Positions 11,622 through 22,380 of a stretch of 64,000 bases of DNA are shown here, in pieces. A program made the position numbers and the translations under genes. Origin of the DNA: Odobenus rosmarus divergens (taxonomy: Eukaryota; Chordata; Mammalia; Carnivora; Odobenidae); the NCBI RefSeq assembly GCF_000321225.1, contig NW_004450946.1, positions 1-64,000 of the forward strand. The letters run 5' to 3'. Within the stretch, counting starts at the first letter, position 1; every line of letters begins with the position of its first letter. Under the pieces are notes generated by a model. It had not been told where the DNA came from and did no database searches. It saw only the letters and a program-made list of their open reading frames with translations.

Positions 11622-13100
11622 GGCAAAGCAGAAAACAAAGTTAGGGCTTGGCCCAGCAATCAGTAGTGGATCCGGGGCATTGCTCAGGTCTCCTGCGAGG
11701 AGAGTCAGTTAGCCTCTGTCCTGCCGCCCTTCTCATCGCCACCTCTCCCCTGCCAGTTCGCTCCTCCAGGAGGGAGCCTCAGACCCGGCTTTGCCCAGCC
11801 CTGGGCAGTCCTGCCCCTGCCACACTCCACACCAGCAGGCTAATAAGGCCTTCCGGGCCACCCTGCACAGGGCGAGCACTTGCTCAGGGGCGTCTCTTCC
11901 CCATAACCACAGGACGAAGTGAGGGGCTTTCGCTGGGGCTGGCCTCCTCCCAAGCTATGCATTCGCATCACTGACAGCACATTGCCTGGCACACTGCAGG
12001 TGCAGCATAGACATCCGCCGGGCTGACAGGACGGAAGGAGAACTAAAGAGTCCCCTGTGCACCTGCCACCCGCATGCTCACCTCGGGACAGCCCTCCCCT
12101 CACCTCCACGGCCACTTAAGCAGGAGCTGAGGAAGAACGCTCTAAATTGGAACACTCACCAGCAGTGGGGGAACTATGAAGAAATTACCAGTAAAACAAA
12201 TTGCTTTCTTCAGTAATTACCCCATTTTCCAATGTGCTGCATCGAGGCAATTCCTCTAGCAGAGAGGCCAAAATACAGGCAAGTTTAAACAGCCCATCTT
12301 TGAAAAGAGTCCACGGGGATTAGAATCATTGATTTAAATTTAAAACCACCTTTAAAAATAGCCCCGGGTCTGCGTGCTAGCCTTCTGGAATGGAGTCATC
12401 CGTCCTTCTGTGGACCTCATGCAGCCCCCCAGCCAGGGCTGTCCCCAGTGTCACGGAGCTCCATGTCTCACCCAGATTCAAGCCTGCCCTTCACGGGTCA
12501 CCGTGTCCTGTCTGGATCATTCCTCCCTGCCCCCTGGATGTGTGGCTGGGAAATGAGGCACCCTGCACCCCAGGCATGCTCGTCACTGAGCAGGAAGGGC
12601 ACCTTGGGCCATGACCTTGGGATGTGAGGCAGGGAAGCAGGCCTCAGGGCCGGGGCCTCCATGGGCTCTGGGGAGCTCTGGGCTCTGTTGTGTGGAACGC
12701 ATCAGCCTGGCTGAGCCTCCCTGCACAGCACGGCGTGGGCACCAGTATTTGAACCTCACCATGGAATCTACAGAAAAGCAAACTACATGGGAGGGAGAAG
12801 GCACCTTGGCAAGCCTTGTGTCAGCTGGGAGACAAAAGAAGGGGCTTTTTTTCTTTTCCTCTAAATATTTCTGGAGGAACAGTAAGAGCTCGGGGCACGG
12901 GGCATGCCAACAGAGAAAAGACAGGCAGGGCAAAGCGAATTAACGCCCAAGGCCAGGTCTGCGAAGCTGGACTCGACCCCCCTAGGGCTGTCACTTACAG
13001 CACACAAGTCACCTCATCTCTCCAGACCCCGCTGCCTTCGTTTGCAAAGTGATGAAAACAACTATCTAGACTGCACCCCCACAGTTTCTTCACCTGTCCG
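11622..13100. other. Intron 5 sequence without recognised elements
   Basis: The interval has mixed GC content and no identifiable gene or clear transposon. Overlapping short open frames on both strands look random. The middle (12125-12365) is AT-richer. Confidence 0.4.
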
Positions 13101-13104
13101 CTCA

Positions 13105-13230
13105 CCCCTCCCACAACCCTGGGAGGTAGGGAGCATGGTCTCCGCGGGAAAGTCTCTAAGACTGAGACGGAGCCACACAGCCAGGGATGGTAGAGCTGGG
13201 ATTTGAACCCAGATTTATCCAAATTTATCC
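13105..13230 (-). mobile_element. MIR-like SINE
   Basis: CCACACAGCCAGGGATGGTA GAGCTGGGATTTGAACCCAG is the reverse complement of the MIR 5' half, preceded by a decayed core (CTGGGAGGTAGGGAGCATGG). Confidence 0.8.
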
Positions 13231-13333
13231 AACACCACTCTCGCCCCTTCCACCTCTCTCATAAGGTCACAGACAGAGACAAAAGAGCTCAGGCATGTGA
13301 CCTCTGTGCTCAAACAGGCCAAACCGCTGTCTT

Positions 13334-13495
13334 TTTTTTAAGAGTTTATTCATTTGAGAGAGAGAGTGCATGAGTGAGGGGAGAGGCAGACTCCCCACTG
13401 AGGGGGGAGCCCGACGCGGGGCTCAATCCCAGGACCCCGGGATCACGACCTGAGCTGAAGGCAGATACTTAACCGTCTGAGCCACCCAGGTGCCC
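13334..13495 (-). mobile_element. can-SINE (SINEC), minus strand
   Basis: On the plus strand it reads from a poly-T/TTATTCATTTGAGAGAGA tail to GAGCCACCCAGGTGCCCC. The target-site duplication is CCAAACCGCTGTCTT at 13319-13333 and CCAAACTGCTGTCTT at 13496-13510 (one mismatch). It sits 289 bp from exon 5 inside intron 5. Confidence 0.97.
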
Positions 13496-13798
13496 CCAAA
13501 CTGCTGTCTTCACACAGCTGGTCACGGACACAAGGTTGTAAACAGGAACAATGTTAGTCAAATATCCGTTTCTAGCTGACCAGCAGAGGTGACACCCCTC
13601 AGGAAGAGGCGAAACCCACAGAGGCCGTCTTATGCCTGAAGGGCTGTGCCTGGACTGGCTTCTGGCTCCTGGGTAAGCCCCAGACACTGGCCAGGCAGCC
13701 CCATCACCTTTCTGGAATCCCTACTGGGGGCCAGTTCAATAGTGATTCTGCAGGGAGAGGGCCAGGGAAGCAAGGAAGGAGGAGACAAAGTGACATAC

Positions 13799-13875
13799 TT
13801 ATTTTCATTGCTGGCATCATAGCGTGGAGATGGGTCATAATCATTTCCGTTGACATCATAGCTTGCATAGGAATC
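13799..13875 (-). CDS. PCSK6: PCSK6 exon 5 (catalytic domain)
   Basis: This 77-nt exon enters in phase 0 and leaves in phase 2. It encodes DSYASYDVNGNDYDPSPRYD followed by ASNEN and the first two bases of a Lys codon. The acceptor is TTTCTTAG and the donor is GTATGT. The segment links the catalytic Asp and His of the subtilisin-like domain, and its acidic residues (DVNGND) belong to the calcium-binding and substrate-groove region in this family. The sequence YASYDVNGNDYDPSPRY is characteristic of PACE4. The split AA|A codon is completed by the first base of the next exon, which independently supports both splice sites. Confidence 0.96.
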
Positions 13876-13974
13876 CTAAGAAAGAAATCTCAGTGACTGA
13901 AATGGCATAGCATGCTTTAAATGATTTTTATGCCTCTATTAGAAAGTAGAGAAAAGCATATACTTGGTACTCTC

Positions 13975-14545
13975 TTCCTTAACTATCATCTTATATACAT
14001 TTTTATTGCGGTAAAATACACCCGACAAAATGTAGCCTCCTATCCATTTTAAAGTATAAAGTTCAATGGCATTAAGTACATTCACACTGTTATGCAACCA
14101 TCACCACCCTCCAACCCCACATCCCTTCATCTTGCAAAACTGACACTTGGCACCCATCAGACACTAACTCCCCACTCCCCAGTCCTCCAGCTTCTGGCAA
14201 GCCCCCATTCTGCTTTCTGTCTCTAAGAATGTGACTGTTCTAGGTGCCTCCGATAAGCACAATCATACAGTATTGGGGTTTTTTCATGATTAGCATCTTC
14301 CATTTAAAGTCCTCAAGGTTCATCCGTGTTGTAGTATGTGTCAGAATGTCCTTTATCTTATATTTTTAATGTTCGTGTCTTTGTTTATATACTCATAGTC
14401 ATGGTATTCATATCATTTCACATTCTCCTTTTAAAACACTTCAGAAAAGCTCTCCCGGGTTGTTGACTTCAACACTGTCATTTTTAAGGGCTGCATAATT
14501 GTCTCTCACACAGACACGACATGGGTGAACTTAACCTTTGTTACA
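13975..14545 (-). mobile_element. Old L1 3' end, antisense
   Basis: ATTTTTATTGCGGTAAAATA CACC, then GGCATTAAGTACATTCACAC, then GCAACCATCACCACCCTCC, then CCTCAAGGTTCATCCGTGTT GTAG are the reverse complement of a mammalian L1 3' UTR/ORF2 end. It lies in intron 4. Confidence 0.8.
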
Positions 14546-14564
14546 CACGTAGGCTTGTTAGAAT

Positions 14565-14795
14565 ATTGAACGCCTTCATCCTATGCACTGTGTGCTAGGC
14601 TCTCCTCTTTACACTTACAAAGACATTCAATCCTCACAATAGCCTGATGAGATACCATTTTACAGATGGTGACACTGAGGCCCAGAGGTGAAGCAACTTG
14701 CCTGAGGTCTCAGAGCTAGCGAGCAGCAGAGCCAGAACAGAAACCCAGGCAGCTGGGTCCAGAGCCCAGGCTCTAATGGTGTCATGTTTCACGCT
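14565..14795 (-). mobile_element. MIR-like SINE, nearly full length
   Basis: TGTGTGCTAGGCTCTCCTCT, CATTTTACAGATGGTGACAC TGAGGCCCAGAGG and CAGAGCTAGCGAGCAGCAGA GCCAG follow the MIR reverse complement across about 230 bp. Confidence 0.88.
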
Positions 14796-15088
14796 GCTCG
14801 TGTTAAGTCCGATGACCAGCTCCACCCAAGTTTCTGAATTCTTTAGGACCCATCCTCAGGAGTACATGTGACTCCTCAAACATCTGGACCAATCCTTCTG
14901 GGCAAACCCCGGCTCCAGGATGGCAGAGGGAAGTGTGTTTCGCCAACCTTCCCCATCATGGTTTTCTGTATCATTTAATATAATGGGGGGGGGTGGGGGA
15001 GAAATGGCACCTTACGGTTTTTAAAATTTGTACTTATTGAATGATTAGCATGGTTGAATATCTTTGCACGTTCCTAGGCTTGACTTAC

Positions 15089-15232
15089 ATAGTTTGGTGC
15101 CAGGTCGGGGTGATTCCGCTCTATGCCATCATCAAGGATGGTGACCACCACGTTTTTCCCAGTGTAGCCCTTCTTCCACGCTGCCTGGACGTTCATTTCT
15201 GATCGGCAGCGGTTGTTCTTGTCACCACAGTG
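15089..15232 (-). CDS. PCSK6: PCSK6 exon 4 (catalytic Asp)
   Basis: This 144-nt exon (48 codons, phase 0 to 0) starts HCGDKNNRCRSEMNV and ends HPDLAPNY. The acceptor is GCATACAG and the donor is GTAAGT. It contains the subtilisin-family aspartate motif TILDDGIE, in which the first Asp is the catalytic-triad residue. The phrase RNHPDLAPNY distinguishes PACE4 from PC5, whose corresponding stretch differs as far as I recall. Reading through the acceptor into intron gives a longer artefactual open frame (15074-15352), which is not the coding region. The next exon is 1.2 kb away and joins in frame. Confidence 0.96.
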
Positions 15233-15778
15233 CTGTATGCACAGAAGACACAAGCCCCCCCGCCCCCCAGCACGGACTCCTTGAGGCCACACTGTGGCGT
15301 AGGATGGACACACTGCACCGCATAAACCCAGCAGGGATGTTCCTAAGTACATAAGGAGGAAACACTTCCCCGTGCCCTACAGAGCAGACAACCCCTTTCT
15401 CCCACCCATTTCCAGGAAGAGTAAATGTGAAGTGCTCCCTGTGCTTTTTCCACACCTGGCAATCTTTCATTTTCCTAGGGCATCATCTTCCTGTGCCGGC
15501 TCTCAGTCTTCACTGTTTACTTAGTCCTAAGCTTGCATGAAATCACTCCCCCACCCAGAGACTCCCCCACCACTCCCCCAGGGCATCTCACCTCATTCTT
15601 AAACCGTTCACAAGAACGTTTGTGCTACACAGCCTTGAAGTAGGGGTTTCACACTGATAGGAAGTGTGTCTGTTTCGAGTTGCCGTGAGGATTTAGCTTT
15701 GCTGGGGGGAAATTAAGCCATCTCGGCAACACAGCAGTGCAAATGCCCTGGGGGCAGCGAGGCCCACACCCTACTCAC

Positions 15779-15889
15779 CATGTACCACATGTTGGACCAA
15801 ATGGGGTCGTTGAAATAGAGGGTCTGAGGGTCATTTCGCACCTGTCTCTTCACCCTGCGTTTAACTTCTTGTTGTTGGAGCCATTTCAC
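15779..15889 (-). CDS. PCSK6: PCSK6 exon 3 (zymogen cleavage site)
   Basis: This 111-nt exon (37 codons, phase 0 to 0) encodes VKWLQQQEVKRRVKRQVRND through FNDPIWSNMWYM. The acceptor is CTGCCAG and the donor is GTGAGT. It carries the primary autocatalytic activation site, KRRVKR followed by Gln, which in this family separates the prodomain from the catalytic domain in the endoplasmic reticulum. The residues after it are the N terminus of the mature protease. The last codon is ATG (Met) just before the donor; as I recall, human PACE4 has Leu here, which would be a conservative change. Only 546 nt of intron separate it from the next exon. The choice of PCSK6 over PCSK5 or FURIN rests on all five exons together. 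Confidence 0.95.
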
Positions 15890-16589
15890 CTGGCAGGGAG
15901 AAATGCAGTTACTATTTATTTTATTTTATTTTTTTACAGTTCCTATTTATTTTAAAGGGGATCTCATGATTGTGTCTGCTGTCTCTCGGCAGGTACTACC
16001 AGTGTCTTTTTTCATGAATATCTGTGTCACAGGAGTCTTGGACTGTAAATACCAAGGAGACATTTTTCACTTCAAAATGACCACATTTGAAAGATGAGAA
16101 CTCATCTGTGTACGTGGCAGGGGAAATAGGTTTTGAAATCATTCTACCAAAAAAATAAAAAAGAGAGAGAGAGTGAAAGCTTGTGCAGTTGCCAGTGAAT
16201 TGTCTGGTGACCCTTGGCCTGAATATGAAGGAAATACATGTATGAGAATGGCAGAAGTATGAAGAGGGGAGAAATTGATCAAACGGTTCTTGGAAGTTGG
16301 AAGCAAGATGTTCTACAGAGAGGACAGGAATCAGTAAATTACAGTAATCCATATGTTGGAATTTTTAGCAGCCGCGGGAAACATGGTACCAAAGTAAGCA
16401 CAGAGAAAAATCTAGAAAGAGATACGGCAAAATATTAATAGCCGCAATTCTTTGGTGGTGACATTATTGCTAATTCAAAATTTCTAAGTTATTTTAGAAA
16501 TTTAGAAATTTAGGGTTTTATAAATTTCCCATTGGCATGATCTGCCTTCACAACCAAGGAAAATAGTCTGAGAGGGCGTATGCATGATA

Positions 16590-16780
16590 TTTAAGAGCAG
16601 GAATCCAGGAGCCTAGCGGCCTAGATTCAAAACCAGACCCACACTCAACCAGCTGTAAGACTGAGAGTGGTCCAATAACTTCCTGGCCTCAGTCTGCTCA
16701 TCTGTACAATGGGCACCATCATGGATTGTCATGAGGGGGCACTGGCATATGAACTGGTGTATATAAAGCACTCACTTCAG
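16590..16780 (+). mobile_element. MIR-like SINE
   Basis: GCCTAGATTCAAAACCAGAC, CTCAGTCTGCTCATCTGTAC AATGGGCACC and TGTATATAAAGCACTCACTT are in MIR order. Confidence 0.8.
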
Positions 16781-16805
16781 TGTGTGTGTGTGTGTGTGTG
16801 CGTGT
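16781..16805. repeat. (TG)n microsatellite
   Basis: An uninterrupted TG dinucleotide run with one C at its right end, directly after the MIR tail. Confidence 0.95.
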
Positions 16806-16829
16806 AAGAGTTTTTCAAGGTAGAAGACG

Positions 16830-17180
16830 TTTGTTTTATTTTTACTTTTAAAAGATCATGGGGAAAAGAAACCACCCTTCCCAAGTGTACAATTCAATGG
16901 GTTTTTTTTTTTTAAGATTTTATTTCTTTATTTGAGAGAGACAAAGGTAGTGAGAGAGAGCACAAGCGGGAAGGAGAGGGAGAAGCTTCCCCCACACTGA
17001 GCAAGGAGCCTGACGCGGGGCTCGATCCCAGGACCCTGAGATCATGACCTGAGCTGAAGGCAGACGCTTAACCAACTGAGCCACCCAGGAGCCCCCAAGT
17101 CAATGGTTTTTAGCATATTCCCCATCTTGTGCAGTCATCACTACGATCTTATTCTGGAGCATTTTCTTGGTCCTGCTCCG
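16830..17180 (-). mobile_element. Old L1 3' fragment, antisense, split by a SINE
   Basis: CCAAGTGTACAATTCAATGG on the left and TCAATGGTTTTTAGCATATT CCCCATCTTGTGCAGTCATC on the right together match a reverse-complement L1 3' end. The SINE at 16911-17095 interrupts it. Confidence 0.6.
16911..17095 (-). mobile_element. can-SINE (SINEC), minus strand
   Basis: It runs from TTAAGATTTTATTTCTTTAT TTGAGAGAGA to GAGCCACCCAGGAGCCCCC. The flanking duplication is approximately TCAATGGGTTTTT at 16894 and TCAATGGTTTTT at 17100. It is inserted into an older L1 fragment. Confidence 0.95.
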
Positions 17181-17184
17181 TGGT

Positions 17185-18515
17185 CCCACCTGATTCAGTA
17201 ATGGCTCCCTTTGGGGCCTGGTCTGGCTCTGGGGTGGAGATGGGCAGGGGGAGGGCACTGGGGCTCTGCTCTCGGGAGTCTGTGCTCTAGGTGGGGGCTC
17301 CCACCAAGCAGCCCAGAGTGTGATGCAGGCTCTGAAGTGGCAGACAGGTAGGGAAGGTGGAGTGAGGAGGAGAAGGAGGGGGGGATGGGAGCCTCAAGGG
17401 TGGGGGCAGTGGGGGCCCAGGGCGCGCTGGACACCAGGCACGGCTGGTGACCCCAGGCTCAGACCCAAGGCTGGCATAGCCACCCGTAGGAGCCACCCGA
17501 GGCAACTTTGGAAGGGAATAAAAGGCACCCAAGGGCAGAGGGGCAAGATGTCTTCCCTCAGACCTCTCTTGGCCTCAACCTCCCCACACTGTCCTGAAGG
17601 GGGTATGCAGAACACCCCCATATACAGCCTCACATTTAAGGGTGGGATTGACCTGAAAGGCAACACGGGTCAACACGACAAAATGCTTAGAAAGGAGTAT
17701 CACAGCCTGTCCCACTACCAATGTGGCTTTGTTCCTGTTTCAGGAACCAGCAGACAGACCAGGTTCCTTAGAAACACCACAAACAGCTCAAAAACAATTT
17801 TGGGCTAGGCACTAAAACTAACCTCGGCCCCAAGTCCTAGATAATTTATGATTTCCGTGGATAGATACTTCCATGGAAAATAAAACTAGACAATGAGACA
17901 TTTTGTTCACAATACCCTCTGATGGCATTTTGCGACTTCCCCATACATCACTGCCTGAACCAGAAAGATTTACTTGGTATTAAACACTTAAAATTTCCTA
18001 ATCCGCTAAACACTAATTACAAAATAGAGCGTTACACGTACCACTAATGGCCCCAAGCTCCCCGGCATGTTCCCAATCCATCTCGCCCCACTGACTTACC
18101 ACCCATCTTATTGACATCCAGCACCTTCTGACCACTGTGGACACCAGGCCCCACTTGCAGTTACAGAAGAGAAGGAGGTGAACTCTCCTCTTCCAAGCCC
18201 AAGTGGGTGACTTGCCCAGATCAGGGAGGTGACATGGGAAGGCAAGTTGCCGGAAGTCACAAGATAGTCCCCTAGTGGGATGAAAGACTATGGGCATCCT
18301 GGCCCCCAGTCATGGCTGGACTCTGGGTAAAAACCCAACTTTAACACAGAGTTCTGAGGGCAGGCTATCATGGCACGGGTCCATGGCACAGTTGGGGGCT
18401 CTCCCTCTAGCGTGGTCTCAACGGAAACCCTCTCTCCTGGATTGCCCCTTTACATTGAACATTCACTCCTGCTCTATCCAGATCCCTCAGCTTCCTGGGG
18501 AGGCGTTCAGACGTT
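17185..18515. other. Intron 2 sequence, purine-rich in part
   Basis: No gene is recognised. A purine-rich stretch with long G runs occupies about 17340-17420. The 162-codon plus-strand open frame at 17320-17808 has no domain and low complexity in its first third. Confidence 0.4.
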
Positions 18516-18524
18516 CTCTTGGTG

Positions 18525-18830
18525 AAAAATGCAGGGGAGGAGACAGTAGTACACACGATCATACAAGAAGACAGGGGGACAGCCCTTGGGAAGACAGAGA
18601 CAGAAGCAGAGATGGGAGGGATGCAGCCAGAAGCCAAGGAACGCCTGGAGCCAACAGAAGCTGGAAGAGGCAAGGAAAGATTCTCAGCTGGAGCCTTCAG
18701 AGGAGTTAATGCCCTATGGAGACCTTGATTCCAGACTTCTAGACTTCAGGACTGTGAGATCATAAATTTCTATTATTTCAAGCCATCCAGTGTGTCACCA
18801 TTTGTTACAGCTGTTCCAGAGAGTAATATA
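18525..18830 (+). mobile_element. MaLR/MLT1-like LTR remnant
   Basis: GGATGCAGCCAGAAGCCAAG GAACGCC, then AGCTGGAAGAGGCAAGGAAA GATTCTC, then CTTCTAGACTTCAGGACTGT GAGATCATAAATTTC, then TTCAAGCCATCCAGTGTGT follow mammalian MaLR LTRs with the polyadenylation region near 18760. Ancient endogenous LTR, no coding content; subfamily uncertain. Confidence 0.6.
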
Positions 18831-18834
18831 GCTT

Positions 18835-19860
18835 TAAATAGTGGCCTTAATCAGGGCTGGGATTTTTCAATGTTTAAGAATCCATGAGGCTGTCCTGCTA
18901 ATGGAGGATCTGGGATTCCCAGCTCGGCCAGACCTCCCCTCTCGTCGCTGGTGATGAGAACACATGGGACCCCAGAGGAGGGGCCGCTGTGGCTGAGGCT
19001 GCCCTGGGAGGTGCCCTGGGCCAGGGAGAGATGCTCAAGGCAGCTGCTCTTTACCACTATTTTCAACCCCAGAACAGCTATCCTGGTGTTCCCACTGGGG
19101 CCAACTCTGGCTAGAACCACCTCCCATACAGATCTGTAGCTCTCGCCCCAGCCACTCCCTGTCCGACAGGTCACACGGCCCCGCTCACCTCTCCCCTGTG
19201 AACCTTACTCTACCCCCGGGCTACTCTCGCCTGGCCTTCCACAGCCAGCAGGCCGGGCTGTGCCATGTGCCCTTCCCCCTTCTCCGGGCCACTTACTTAT
19301 ATTCATCTTCTGACCTCCACATGTGCTGGAAACCTTTTCTGACATCCAGGCCACTGAAGGGGAGCCCCTCAGGGCTCCGAGACTCCCCTGCATGTCTCTT
19401 TACCACTGCCCTCACCCCCCAATGTGCACACTGTTATTCAGGAGCCCTTCTTTCCTCTCAGGAGGGATGACTGAGGTCACCCTTTTTTCCCCAGCTCTCA
19501 GCAAACACCTGCCCTGTAACAGGTACTAGCTCAGGAAAGCTTTGCTGGACCAAAGTTATCATCCTCTTTCTTACGGAAAAGGCAAATTGAAAACTGACAC
19601 AGGATGAATACAAACTTCGGTGAGTCTCTGCCCGAGGTCAAGGGCTTGTCCCGCACCTCGTTCTTCCGGCACTGGCCAGTCCATGATTGGATGTATCTGG
19701 GGGTCCGTCTGATCGCCCTCTGCTCCCCACTGACCTGTGGGCGGGACTGGGTTTTCCTCACCACTGTATTTTAGTGTGCCAGGCAATGTGTGGCATATAG
19801 AAGGAGTTCACTAAATGCTTCCTGAACACAGGAGTGAAGTTCAATGAATACATTTCAGAT
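18835..19860 (+). mobile_element. L2-like fragments within unassigned sequence
   Basis: L2-type 3' phrases occur around 19310-19520 (CATGTCTCTTTACCACTGCC) and at 19765-19830 (GTGCCAGGCAATGTGTGGCA TATAGAAGGAGTTCACTAAA). The rest is unassigned. Confidence 0.4.
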
Positions 19861-22140
19861 TACAAATATAACCACAAGTAGACTATTAAAAAACACATTT
19901 CAGAGGAGAAAATGCAATTGAGTCTTAATGACCACCCGATGACCTTGACTGATTTTTTTTTTTTTTTTGTGGAAGATCAACCATAAGTGATTTGGGGCAA
20001 GAGCAAGGTTTGCCAAACGTGTGGCCCAAACACAAATCATCTCTCTTAGCACACCTGTATAAACCTATATAAAATGTCTTGATTTCTTCAAAGTCATGTT
20101 TTGAAGGTGGAACTTCATATTGACCCTTTTCCTTTTATCTATTTTTGGGGGGGTATGTTTCTTGCTAAACCTACAGCATATTTATCATAGAAAGTTATTT
20201 GCTCTGGGAAAGAGAATTCTAGGCATGCAGAAGACTTCATCATCTTCCCAAGGTTACGTGAATAGCAATGCTTTCTTTTGCTGGGCATGCCCCCACCCCA
20301 TCTTTCTTCTTGAGAAGTCAAATTAAAACTAGGCATCTGGTGAATGCCATTCTAGAGAGAAGGTAAAATGTAAAGATGTGTATAAAGAGGGGACATAAAT
20401 GAGCAGGATCCCACTAGATGGCCTGTGGGTGTCATGGGTGATCAGTGCTTACTGAACTGTAAAAGTGTCCAAGTGTCATTCTGGCAGGCGTGCCTTGGGC
20501 AGCCCTGGGCACATCCTCTTCCCTGTGGGCCACAGGCATGCTGCCAGACCAGAAGCTGGCCCAGCACAGCAGTCATGGGCTCGACAAGTGACAAACTGTT
20601 TGTTTTGTAGCTTCCTCCCATAAGCCCTTGTCACCAGCGAGAGCATGAAAGCCCAGCTCTATTCCACCCAAAGCCACCATGTGCTCATGCCCTGCTACAA
20701 AGCCCTCAGTGGCTCATGGGGGACCCTATGGCTTCAGAAGCCTCAGGAAGTTGGTAGGAGCTAGAAAGTCCTAGAAGGGGGCTCCAGGGCCTTTGCCCTG
20801 AGATGGAGCTAAGGCAACAAAGGCCATTCGCAGAGATCCTTGCTCCCACACCTTCTCACGACCCCGCTACCTCCAGGGGAAGGGCACACATTTGAACTGA
20901 GTTGCTAAACTCCCTTGAAGTACCCACTGGTATGCTCAGTTTATTTAGAGTTAATTCTGTATAGGTTCTGTGTTCCATGCACGGTTGTATCCAGAGCGTG
21001 GGAGATAGCTCCTGCCAGCTCGCTTTTTTCTTTCTCCCTTAGCGTCATCAAAGTGAAGGGCAGCCTCTTCTGTAGTTGCTGAAGGACAGGGAATTCCCTC
21101 TACTGCTTGCTTGTGAGCAAGCCAGCCCTAACTGCAGGCCAGGAAATAGCTGTGGAAGAAGTCAGAGGCCAGACCCCCGAGGGCCAGGTGCCACCAAATC
21201 CTAAGACCTCCTCCAGGAGAGAACAAGCTCACTGGAAGGAATGTAGATGATAACCCTCGGTCTTCACTCTGCCTGTGGGAGGCTGGGTGGCCTGCCTGGG
21301 CTTCAGCCTCCAAGCTGTAAGGTCAGGGGGTCGGGTCAGCCCATTTCTGAGACGCCTTTGTACTCCATAGTCTCTGATGCTTAAGATCTTGGTTCCCGTC
21401 AACACTGACTCCTCTCAACACCTTGGCCCAACGTTCACTGGGCCAGCTTTCAACCAGGTGAAGAGCTAAGAAGCTAACCCATGGAGTGGAGAATTGAAAG
21501 AAAGAAAAATAATACTCCCCGACAAGTGCAAGTCACCTTACAGCTTGCAAGGTGGCCCCTGTCACATGATGGGCAACGGTTAATGCACACATGAAATGAG
21601 CCAGGAGCTAAGCTGGGGCCTTCTTCCCCTAGGGCCTAGGGTCCCTCAGGAATGGAAGGACAGGCGAACATCCCAGGGAGCCCCAGAAACTATAGGCAAA
21701 GTAGTGTGGACATGAGGACATGATTTCTTTTTTCCTCTGGAGAGAGAGAGAGAGAGAGAGAGAAAGAATCCAGAACTTTCATCAGCTTTTCAAAGGGGCC
21801 TGTGATTCCAAAATGGGTATGAACCATTGAATTCAGCTAGGCTCACAGAGTAGAAAGTGGATCAGGGCTTTCCATATGAGGAATTGAGAAGGGCAGTCAC
21901 ACTTATGTTCCTGGGGGTGGGGGGTCTGAGGGACCAGCCCCCCAAGCAAGCAATGACTGGATAGCCTCATTACCCTCAGTGAGACGCCTGAGCCCCTCCG
22001 AGGGTATCACCTTGGGGTGGGGTGGGGGATGCTGGGCTGCTCTGGCAGTTGCTCAGCTGGAAACCCAGGAGCCAGGGCAGTCGATGAGGGAGAAGAGAAG
22101 GAAGATGAACCAACAAAATAAAGGGTATCCTGACTTAGCT
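19861..22140. other. Intron 2 sequence without recognised elements
   Basis: No gene or clear transposon was seen. A (GA)n run of about 24 nt occurs at 21741-21764 and a poly-T run at about 19954-19969. Confidence 0.4.
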
Positions 22141-22157
22141 TAAAAATCCACCATCCT

Positions 22158-22364
22158 AGGGCACCTGGGTGGCTCAGTTGGTTAAGCAACTGCCTTCGGC
22201 TCAGGTCATGATCCTGGAGTCCCAGGATCGAGTCCCACATCGGGCTCCCTGCTCAGCAGGGAGTCTGCTTCTCCCTCTGACGCTCTTCCCCCTCGTGCTC
22301 TCTGGCTCTCATTCTCTCTCTCTCAAATAAATAAATAAAATCTTTAAAAAAAAAAAACAAAAAC
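22158..22364 (+). mobile_element. can-SINE (SINEC), plus strand
   Basis: The head is GGGCACCTGGGTGGCTCAGT, with a (AAATA)n/AAAAC tail. The target-site duplication is AAAAATCCACCATCCT at 22142-22157 and AAAAACCCACCATCCT at 22365-22380 (16 nt, one mismatch). Confidence 0.97.
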
Positions 22365-22380
22365 AAAAACCCACCATCCT

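Noticed and set aside
15074..15352. 92-codon frame including PCSK6 sequence
   Set aside because: Only 15089-15232 is coding; the N-terminal part reads through the acceptor into intron and the last residues read through the donor.
17320..17808. 162-codon plus-strand open frame
   Set aside because: It starts in a purine-rich low-complexity stretch (Arg/Gly-rich) and has no domain or splice structure; it lies in a PCSK6 intron on the opposite strand.
18013..18709. Possible gene or exon (94-139-codon frames)
   Set aside because: Part of the area is a MaLR-like LTR; no splice-flanked coding segment and no match to PCSK6.
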